The notes under the pieces are model-generated. The model was not told where the DNA came from and did not search any database. It saw only the letters and a list, made by a program, of their open reading frames with translations. The position numbers and the translations under genes were made by a program. A stretch of 5,061 nt of DNA. It comes from Patescibacteria group bacterium. GTDB lineage: Bacteria > Patescibacteriota > Doudnabacteria > UBA920. The stretch lies in assembly GCA_023487095.1 (NCBI GenBank), contig JAMDEL010000016.1:1-5061 (forward strand), written 5' to 3'. The number at the start of each line of letters is the position of its first letter. Within the stretch, counting starts at the first letter, position 1. Shown here in pieces: positions 1 through 5,061 of the stretch.

Positions 1-2091
1 CACCGTACATATTATTATTTCCGGCGGCAAACCCGTCTTGGGTAAGCCCGTGCTCGCGCCTTGAACCTGGCCTTCCGGACCTGCGGTAGTGCTGCTTCCC
101 TGCACCTGAGCCCTGGTGTTGCCGAAATCCATGCCGGTATAGTTATTGCCGGAAACCACGTTCACCACGTGTTCAAAATCCTGCGCCAGGCCGGGCAAAG
201 TCTGGGTCCAGTCTGACAGCTGGACTTCCCTGACATGTGTAGTGCCTGCACTCACGTTGCTAAAAGTATAGTTGCCTTGCGCGTCAGTAAAGGCATAAGG
301 CTCGCCCGTATCCTGTTGTTTGTTGCCGTTTAAGTCCAGATAGATGATCCAGCCCGGCAAACCCGGTTCGCCTGCGCCTTTTTGCCCGTCCGGAATAAGG
401 TCGTTGAATTTTTGGCCGGAAATTGTCGCGCCAGAACCTCCGCCCCCGCCTCCACCGCCACCTCCGCCCCCGCAATTGGAAGTGCATCCCCCGCCGCCCG
501 GCGCTGCCGAAGTTGCGGAAGAAGTGTTGTTGCTCAAATTCGGGTCAGCTTCCAAGCCTTTGACCGAAGCGTTGTTGACCACCACCTGGCCCGCGCTCAC
601 GCTGCCCACAGTGCCATTGATAGTCAAAGTCGTGCTGGAACCCACGTCCAAAGTGCCAATCAGCCACTCGCCCGTGGAAGTACTGTAAGCGCCCAGGGTG
701 GAAGTTGAAGATACCACGGTAATAATCGCAGGCACAACGTCGGTCATAACCACACTGTGGGCAATGTCCGGCCCTAAATTATGGACAGTAAAGGAATAGA
801 CAATCGGGTCGCTGGTGTTAATGCTGGCCTTGTCCACGGTTTTAACCACGGACAAATCAGCTTTTTTGTCGCCTCCGCCGCCGCATTCAGGTCCTTCACA
901 CCCGCCTTGGTCCAATGAATGGTTGCCAAAGTCGCGGCCTGAAGCGGAAGTCGAAGTCGCCAAGGTATAAAATCCGTCAGGCATGGGCATGGTCTGTATC
1001 CAGCCATCTTGGGTTTGTTCGGCAACCACCACCTCGCCGCCGTAATTGGAAAGGTTCAAAGTATAGTTGCCGGAAGCATCGGTCAGGGTTTCGGCCACAA
1101 CCTCGTAAAGTTTAACGTTCAAAGCGCCCGTGTTGTTGGAAGGAGCAATATCATAAATCTGTAAGCTTAAAGGCGAGCCCGTGCCCGTAAGCGTATGCCA
1201 GTAAACATGGCTTGGGTTATTTAGGTCAGCGGAACCCCAATCCGGAGAAACGCCGTTTATTTGCAAGTCCAGCAAATACGGCCCGTAGCTTTCGTAATTC
1301 TGCACGGAATCGGTCCAGGCGGTGTTCGGGGTGCGCACCGAGTATTTGGCGTCCGCCGTTATGCTGTCATTCGCGTCATAGGTGCCGCTCACGCGCATAA
1401 AGTATTTCTTGCCGTTTTCCAAAGGCGTGGTCGTTGAAATCGCGCCTTGGGCATCCACATTCAATTCCTGTATAAACTTGCCCGCGTAAATGGTCCAATC
1501 AGAGAGACCCCCTTCGCCATCGCCGCGCTGGCCGTTGGAGTCCAGGTCATTGTACTTGGTGCCGCTCACCTGGCGGTTGTCATCCGTGGTAATGGAAATT
1601 TTACAGCCAAAGTCCCCGCCGGTAACCACAATGCCGCCATTGTGGTCCTGCGCCACGTGGCCTTGTATAGCCGGGACGGTCAGCTTGACTTGCCAACTGT
1701 CCATGGTGTCACCCGGATTAGCAAGAGTAGACTCGGGCAAGGTATCCTCTTCGGCCGGTGTGTCAATATTTTTGAGCTGCAGCGAAGGGCATAAGTCTTT
1801 CAGGCCGAACAGCGGATCTTCGGGGTCAGTGCTCGGCGAAACAAGAATTGTAGCGTAAGTGGAGCTGCTGGCAGAAGTATCCAGTTGGACCGTATAGGTT
1901 TTGGAAAGTTCCTCGCCTGGAAATACGGTGCCAAACGGCAAAGCCGTATCTGAAACCAAAAGCACCTGCACGTCGGCTTTGACTTTCAGCACCTGCTGCT
2001 GCAAAAGGCTGCCGCCCAATATCAAAACCAAAGTAGCAAAGCCTACTATCAGGCGCTTCATGGTTTTGGATTGTTGGGTGAAAAATTTCAT
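1..2091 (-). CDS. Modular cell-surface protein with SdrD B-like repeats, DUF11-like domain and LPKTG sortase motif (3' partial)
   Basis: The frame is open for 697 codons and has no stop before the window edge, so the C-terminus is missing. Residues 11-39 form a signal peptide (MKRLIVGF, then a hydrophobic run to about 30, possible cleavage near VKA-D at 39/40). Residues 40-172 look like a beta-sandwich (LPFGTVFPGEELSKTY; cysteines 101 and 163). Residues 175-390 are an SdrD B-like prealbumin-fold repeat split by an insert at about 205-334. A DUF11-like module (ADLSVVKTVD to ADPNLSNNTS) covers about 409-528, and a second, intact B-like repeat covers 557-658, ending in DFGN like the first. Glycine linkers with cysteine pairs separate the modules. 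LPKTG lies at 683-687, followed by LPPE and a hydrophobic start, as expected of a sortase sorting signal. It is probably a wall- or surface-anchored adhesin-like stalk; its ligand is unknown. The gene starts 9 bp after the preceding stop and lacks a Shine-Dalgarno sequence, suggesting translational coupling. Met11 (2059-2061) is an alternative start. Confidence 0.9.
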   Translation of the reverse strand, partial: MKFFTQQSKTMKRLIVGFATLVLILGGSLLQQQVLKVKADVQVLLVSDTALPFGTVFPGEELSKTYTVQLDTSASSSTYATILVSPSTDPEDPLFGLKDLCPSLQLKNIDTPAEEDTLPESTLANPGDTMDSWQVKLTVPAIQGHVAQDHNGGIVVTGGDFGCKISITTDDNRQVSGTKYNDLDSNGQRGDGEGGLSDWTIYAGKFIQELNVDAQGAISTTTPLENGKKYFMRVSGTYDANDSITADAKYSVRTPNTAWTDSVQNYESYGPYLLDLQINGVSPDWGSADLNNPSHVYWHTLTGTGSPLSLQIYDIAPSNNTGALNVKLYEVVAETLTDASGNYTLNLSNYGGEVVVAEQTQDGWIQTMPMPDGFYTLATSTSASGRDFGNHSLDQGGCEGPECGGGGDKKADLSVVKTVDKASINTSDPIVYSFTVHNLGPDIAHSVVMTDVVPAIITVVSSTSTLGAYSTSTGEWLIGTLDVGSSTTLTINGTVGSVSAGQVVVNNASVKGLEADPNLSNNTSSATSAAPGGGGCTSNCGGGGGGGGGGGGSGATISGQKFNDLIPDGQKGAGEPGLPGWIIYLDLNGNKQQDTGEPYAFTDAQGNYTFSNVSAGTTHVREVQLSDWTQTLPGLAQDFEHVVNVVSGNNYTGMDFGNTRAQVQGSSTTAGPEGQVQGASTGLPKTGLPPEIIICTV
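31..45 (-). other. LPKTG sortase recognition motif
   Basis: Codons 683-687 of the large surface protein read LPKTG, matching the LPXTG sortase consensus. It sits after a short Gly/Ser/Thr/Gln spacer and is followed by LPPE and the start of a hydrophobic run (III). The expected membrane helix and basic tail are cut off by the window edge, so anchoring is probable but not proven here. Confidence 0.75.
118..421 (-). other. Intact SdrD B-like repeat
   Basis: Residues 557-658 form a complete B-type repeat: ISGQKFNDL, EPGLPGWIIYLDLNGNK, TDAQGNYTF, VREVQLSDWTQTLPG and closing DFGN. The acidic/Asn loop at about 586-597 (DLNGNKQQDTGE) resembles the calcium-binding loops of staphylococcal Sdr B repeats. 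By hand alignment, 16 of the first 29 positions match the start of the other repeat at 175 onwards. Confidence 0.75.
436..471 (-). repeat. Twelve-glycine linker tract
   Basis: Codons 541-552 are twelve consecutive glycines written with mixed GGN codons. They join the DUF11-like module to the last B-like repeat and are probably a flexible hinge. The plus strand reads this as a proline run, which creates a spurious open frame. Confidence 0.9.
508..867 (-). other. DUF11-like module
   Basis: Residues about 409-528 read ADLSVVKTVD, then VYSFTVHNLGPDIAHSVVMTD, GTLDVGSSTTLTINGTV and ADPNLSNNTS. These are the hallmarks of DUF11 beta-sandwich modules, which act as spacers in long bacterial surface proteins. 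It is bounded on both sides by glycine linkers containing cysteine pairs. Confidence 0.8.
1090..1479 (-). other. Domain inserted into the first SdrD B-like repeat
   Basis: About 130 residues (205-334 of the surface protein) lie between the first strands of the repeat (SGTKYNDLDSNGQRG to WTIYAG) and its remaining strands (TDASGNYTL to DFGN). In the intact second repeat these two parts are joined by only about 16 residues. The insert contains GKKYFMRVSGTYDAND, YGPYLLDLQING, HVYWHTLTGTG, LSLQIYD and NTGALNVKLYE. This pattern recalls jelly-roll carbohydrate-binding domains of the PA-IL/LecA type. The boundary calls are firm to within about ten residues; the fold assignment is tentative. Confidence 0.6.
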
Positions 2092-2100
2092 ATATTTAAA

Positions 2101-4524
2101 TTATTGCCCGGCGGGCGCTTCGGGGGCAGCAGGAGCATTACTGGTCTCTGCGGGTTCGGTTGATGCGGGCGCGGCCGGGGTTTCTTGCACGGGCGCGACC
2201 ACGGGACTTGGTTCTTCAACAACCGGAGGCGGTTCAATGGCCGTAACCGGTTCTTGGGCAGGAGCTTGTTCAGGCGCAGGTTCCGAGGTGGTGTCCGTTG
2301 TTGTCGGGGTTTCTGCTGGCTGCTCTGCAGGCTCTTTTGTTGTAGTTGTCGGGGTTTCAGTTGCAGTCGGCGCCTGGTCTGACGCATATCCGCCGCCGGC
2401 AAGCGACTCTGTGCGGGTTTCGGTTGGAAGCGAACTATCGGTTGAACTTGCCTGCTCATCGGTGGTTGCCGGAGTAGAAGTTGCTTCCGTGCTCGTGGCT
2501 GTGCTGGTCGCAGCACTCGCCGCTAAATCAACCAGCAAGACATCGGTTTCATCCGGATAAGTAAAGAGGATCTGTCCTGCGCCATCCGGCACCTTGTCTA
2601 CTATAAAAGTCTCGTTGGGCTCACCAGGCGTGGCCTCCGGGTCTATCCAATTGGCGCTGCCGTCCGGCATGCGGGAGAAAGATTTGTTTATTGGCACAGC
2701 CTGTTGCAAGTCGTATTCGTAAGAATCAATTAAAACGCCGCCCAAAGATTTTTTCTTATCGTATAAACTAAGCTTGTCTGTCTTTTCATTTATATTAAAA
2801 TCGGAGTCGCCATTGCGGTAGACAACCAAATGCCCGCCCGAAGGAATAGTGGTTGTGGACAAGTCGGTATTAGTCGCGGTAATAACTAACAAATCATTTC
2901 CAATGTCATATAAAGCCCAGCCATTAACATCTTTGTCAGTACCTGTTCCATTGTAAAGCTCAACCCACTCACCGCCCGTCATGGGTGCCGCATCGCTGCC
3001 TGTGGGGTCGGGCACAAATTCATTTATCACTACATTACTGGAAGCATAGAAAGGCTTGCCGCAGCCAATGAGTCCGGAGACCGCGCGGTAGTTGACAGTG
3101 ACATTGCTGTCCAACATGACCGCCGGATAGCTAGCGTCAGTGCCATGAGTGCCGAATACTCCCAGTACTGTATTTTTGGAACCCACCCGGACGTCGCCGC
3201 TCGTAGCAAACAAAATTACGTCGCCCACGTCATGAGGCCCGGCGTTAGAATTCAATTCTACCGCAGCCGGATTGCCGGAAACCGCCGCGTGGGTTGAAAC
3301 CAGTATAAATGCTCCCGTGGCGGAAGGCCCGCCGAACTTTTGGAAGGCCACATTGGAATCCACGCCAATAATCCCGTCCGCGATTATCATGGTCAGCTTG
3401 TCCTGGAACTCGCTGGACTGGCCGATGTTCACATTGGAATGAATGGTAATGTTGCCGTGCACATACAGCGTGCCGGTTATAGTAATGTCGTTGTTAGTGC
3501 CAATAATCAAATCCCCATTAATTTCCGAGGGGCCCAGAGAAAGGCTGCCTGTGGTAGCGGAGTTTGGGATATCAATATTGCCCATAACCGTACCGCCCGC
3601 TATGGCCTGGTCTTTCCAGTAATTAAGCTGCAGGTCTAAAAGATTACTCGGCGCAGAGCCAGTGGCCGTATTGCCGGAGACATTAAACTCCGGGTCAACG
3701 CTGCCCACGGCAATGGCATCGCCGTTGATGTCGCGCGAACTCGCGGCACCGGCTTTAATATCGTGATTGGAACGCACTGTGCCATTTACCGTAGTATTAG
3801 CGTCAATCAGTACATCGTCCGCAGCAGTGTTGTTTCCACCAGACTGGACAGCCGGGCCAGCCGGGTCAAAGTTCACGCTCTTGGGCTGGCAGGCCATGGT
3901 GTAAATTTTGGTGTTTATGACGCTATGGTGCGCAGAGGAAGTCGTGCCGTCACAAGCAATGGATTTAATGACTGTGTTGGACGGCACATACACCGTATAA
4001 GTGCCGCTAACAGGTCCGCCCAACAGGCCGCCGCAGACTGGATCCGGCACGCCTTCGGGCGTGGTTGTGCCGTTTGCAAAAGTATAGAACACATGGGTCG
4101 CATCCAGGTCGTCTTCGGTTACAGTCACATTTATAGGCGAGGTCAGGCCGTATGCGCCCACGGGGTCATTCCACGAAGTTCCCGGGCCAGGCAAATTCTG
4201 CACCGGCGGGTCAATCTGAATGGGCACGGCAGTCACGTTTATAACATGGGCCTCAAAAGCCTGGAGCAGGGGCACAAAAACCAGAACCGCAACCAAAGCC
4301 ATGGCCGTGGCCTTAACTGTAAAGAGCGAAACCTCTTTCGCGTAGCCTTTCACGCTGCGCAAGAATTTCATAACCAGGGTTTTGCTGAAGACCAGATGGG
4401 CATAGCGGTATTTACGCAAACCGGAAATATGGAGCAAGGCCAAAATTTCGCGCATAGCCAAAACCGCAAGCCTCTTCAGCTTTCTGGACTTTTTGCGTAA
4501 AATTTTTAACATCCTTGCTTGCAT
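2101..4524 (-). CDS. Exported multidomain protein: chitobiase-C-like, beta-solenoid and lamin-tail domains with Pro/Thr-rich tail
   Basis: This 807-residue protein starts with a very basic stretch (1-67), followed by a hydrophobic export segment at about 68-90 and a likely signal peptidase site after FEA (90-92), giving a mature end HVINVTA. Residues about 127-210 resemble the chitobiase C-terminal/Ig-like domain (HVFYTFANGTTTPEG, TVIKSIACDG). Residues about 236-490 are rich in short polar-aliphatic strands with recurring SNV and NGT motifs, which suggests a bactofilin- or PilX-like beta-solenoid. Residues about 495-640 are a lamin-tail domain (VVINEFVPDPTG, GGEWVELYNG, WALYD, then RMPDGSANW and ATPGEPN). 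The rest (about 668-807) is a Thr/Pro/Glu/Ala tail with no membrane segment or sortase motif, so it is probably secreted or non-covalently attached. Its substrate or partner is unknown. Met1 is chosen because the basic region stays in frame; Met5 and Met52 are alternatives, and Met52 would give an ordinary signal peptide. No convincing Shine-Dalgarno precedes any of them. The domain calls come from motif recognition by eye; the lamin-tail call is the firmest. Confidence 0.92.
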   Translation of the reverse strand: MQARMLKILRKKSRKLKRLAVLAMREILALLHISGLRKYRYAHLVFSKTLVMKFLRSVKGYAKEVSLFTVKATAMALVAVLVFVPLLQAFEAHVINVTAVPIQIDPPVQNLPGPGTSWNDPVGAYGLTSPINVTVTEDDLDATHVFYTFANGTTTPEGVPDPVCGGLLGGPVSGTYTVYVPSNTVIKSIACDGTTSSAHHSVINTKIYTMACQPKSVNFDPAGPAVQSGGNNTAADDVLIDANTTVNGTVRSNHDIKAGAASSRDINGDAIAVGSVDPEFNVSGNTATGSAPSNLLDLQLNYWKDQAIAGGTVMGNIDIPNSATTGSLSLGPSEINGDLIIGTNNDITITGTLYVHGNITIHSNVNIGQSSEFQDKLTMIIADGIIGVDSNVAFQKFGGPSATGAFILVSTHAAVSGNPAAVELNSNAGPHDVGDVILFATSGDVRVGSKNTVLGVFGTHGTDASYPAVMLDSNVTVNYRAVSGLIGCGKPFYASSNVVINEFVPDPTGSDAAPMTGGEWVELYNGTGTDKDVNGWALYDIGNDLLVITATNTDLSTTTIPSGGHLVVYRNGDSDFNINEKTDKLSLYDKKKSLGGVLIDSYEYDLQQAVPINKSFSRMPDGSANWIDPEATPGEPNETFIVDKVPDGAGQILFTYPDETDVLLVDLAASAATSTATSTEATSTPATTDEQASSTDSSLPTETRTESLAGGGYASDQAPTATETPTTTTKEPAEQPAETPTTTDTTSEPAPEQAPAQEPVTAIEPPPVVEEPSPVVAPVQETPAAPASTEPAETSNAPAAPEAPAGQ
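2104..2523 (-). repeat. Low-complexity Thr/Pro/Glu/Ala tail
   Basis: Residues about 668-807 of the lamin-tail protein begin with STATSTEATST type repeats and pass into PAEQPAETPTTT and EEPSPVVAPVQ type proline-rich sequence. The tail ends APAGQ with no hydrophobic helix. Such tails are usually extended, often glycosylated and acidic; here it may span or associate with the envelope. Confidence 0.85.
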
Positions 4525-4536
4525 TGTCTTATGCTA

Positions 4537-4565
4537 TTTATTCTCTAATTGTTTGGCCCCGTCAA
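4537..4565 (-). promoter_or_regulatory. Candidate sigma70-type promoter for the lamin-tail gene
   Basis: On the minus strand, TTGACG (4560-4565) matches five of six -35 consensus bases. Exactly 17 bp downstream comes AATAAA (4537-4542), four of six matches to TATAAT. Transcription would begin near 4530, only about six bases before the ATG at 4524, giving an almost leaderless mRNA; this fits the absence of a Shine-Dalgarno sequence. The AT-rich context makes chance matches likely. Confidence 0.35.
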
Positions 4566-4607
4566 ATAAAAACTTTAGTTTTTAATTTGCTTTGCAAATT
4601 ATTTGAC
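4561..4607. repeat. Nested inverted repeats between the peptidase and lamin-tail genes
   Basis: An outer perfect 9-bp pair (GTCAAATAA at 4561-4569, TTATTTGAC at 4599-4607) encloses two further perfect 8-bp hairpins: TAAAAACT/AGTTTTTA (4567-4574 and 4577-4584, 2-nt loop) and TAATTTGC/GCAAATTA (4583-4590 and 4594-4601, 3-nt loop). The arms overlap by 2-3 bases, so they could form a three-way junction or compete. One arm covers the peptidase stop codon. The stems are AT-rich. The minus-strand transcript would carry a short U-run after the second hairpin, so a weak intrinsic terminator is possible. Confidence 0.6.
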
Positions 4608-5039
4608 TGGGTGGAGCTTGGGCCCCAATCCCCTGGCAATCATCCCCAGGAACGGAATCCGGAATGTGCTTTTGCCAATATTCACTGTCCGGCCTATAAC
4701 ATCCACATCTTTGACTGGCGTGTCTTCCACGTTGTTGGCATCGCCTTTGGTTATGAGCATGCCGTTTTGCCTGCGAACCAACCGGTGGATGGTAAAGCCT
4801 TTGGGGTTCTGGTAAATAATTATCTGTCCGATTTGCGCTTCCTTGCCCGTAATGCCTTTGACCAGTATCAGATCGTTTACCTTGAGCACGGGCCACATGG
4901 AGCCGGAAGTAATGGTCGCGAGCGGATACTGGGTGTGTAAGGCCTTGGCCAGAATCTTCGGAGTGTAGTATACCGCGGCAACCACGAACGCTATGTAAAG
5001 AACAACCTTGATTGCTCCTTTGGCAATCTTTTTTACCAT
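4599..5039 (-). CDS. Signal peptidase I, SipW/S26B type
   Basis: This membrane serine protease removes signal peptides from exported proteins on the outer face of the cytoplasmic membrane. One transmembrane segment lies at about residues 10-26. The catalytic serine is Ser47 in TSGSMWPVL. The general base is His85 in FTIHRLVRR, where the usual bacterial LepB has lysine; a Ser/His pair is typical of SipW, archaeal and ER signal peptidases. The conserved glycine-aspartate box is TKGDANNVEDTPV (about 97-109). At 146 residues the length suits the small S26B class. In Bacillus, SipW processes TasA-type matrix proteins; the neighbouring exported proteins here could likewise be substrates, but that is inference. 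ATG at 5037-5039 is the only start visible, with weak AAAG upstream. The frame stays open to the window edge (seven more codons, reading NFPDSES), so the true start could lie outside. Confidence 0.92.
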   Translation of the reverse strand: MVKKIAKGAIKVVLYIAFVVAAVYYTPKILAKALHTQYPLATITSGSMWPVLKVNDLILVKGITGKEAQIGQIIIYQNPKGFTIHRLVRRQNGMLITKGDANNVEDTPVKDVDVIGRTVNIGKSTFRIPFLGMIARGLGPKLHPVK

Positions 5040-5061
5040 ACTTTCGGAATCTGGAAAATTA

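Noticed and set aside
1..30. Possible frameshift after the LPKTG motif because the sequence becomes IIICTV
   Set aside because: A hydrophobic run is expected shortly after the motif, and too few residues remain in the window to judge.
436..471. Microsatellite or CRISPR-like repeat at the GGN tract
   Set aside because: The period is only a codon with varied third bases and no spacers; it is a coding glycine linker.
344..688. Plus-strand open frame with a poly-proline run
   Set aside because: The proline run is the complement of the twelve-glycine linker; the minus-strand frame shows clear DUF11-like and B-repeat motifs.
2088..2516. Second minus-strand frame rich in Arg, Pro and Gln
   Set aside because: It is an out-of-frame reading of the repetitive Thr/Pro/Glu/Ala tail; length arises from low complexity.
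1901..2560. Plus-strand open frame of 219 codons rich in Ser, Gly, Ala and Val
   Set aside because: It is antisense to the Pro/Thr-rich tail of the lamin-tail gene and to the start of the next gene; its composition is the mirror of that low-complexity sequence and it has no recognisable domain.
3763..4500. Plus-strand open frame of 245 codons
   Set aside because: It is antisense to the signal segment and chitobiase-like domain of the lamin-tail gene and is rich in His, Arg, Asn and Ser without domain motifs, typical of a shadow frame.
4515..4940. Plus-strand open frame over the peptidase gene
   Set aside because: The minus strand encodes a complete signal peptidase with catalytic residues; the plus frame shows no motif.

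Overview
The window holds three genes, all on the minus strand, so transcription runs from high to low coordinates: a signal peptidase I of the SipW/S26B type (4599-5039), an 807-residue multidomain exported protein (2101-4524), and a large modular cell-surface protein (1-2091) that runs off the low-coordinate edge of the window. No RNA gene, transposon, CRISPR array or phage gene is visible. The long plus-strand open frames are shadows of low-complexity minus-strand coding sequence.

The domain set points to a Candidate Phyla Radiation (Patescibacteria, Parcubacteria-like) bacterium. It includes SdrD B-like and DUF11-like modules, glycine-run linkers, an LPKTG sortase motif preceded by a 'QVQGAST' type spacer, a lamin-tail domain, a chitobiase-C-like domain and a SipW-like peptidase. 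Shine-Dalgarno sequences are weak or absent, which also fits. This is inference from protein style; no taxonomic marker is present.

Layout in order of transcription: the peptidase comes first and may start slightly upstream of the window. A 74-bp AT-rich gap with nested inverted repeats and a plausible promoter follows. Next is the lamin-tail/beta-solenoid protein with an unusually long basic N-terminus. Only 9 bp later comes the SdrD-B/DUF11 protein, whose sortase motif lies 31-45 bp from the window edge. The two large genes are almost certainly one transcriptional unit.

The likely shared role is building the cell surface. The peptidase would cleave signal peptides of exported proteins, possibly its neighbours. 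The LPKTG protein would be anchored by a sortase encoded elsewhere. The lamin-tail protein, which has no visible anchor, would be secreted or held non-covalently. The most distinctive features are a domain of about 130 residues inserted inside a split SdrD B-like repeat, and the overlapping inverted repeats between the first two genes. No enzymatic or defence system that is clearly new is visible.
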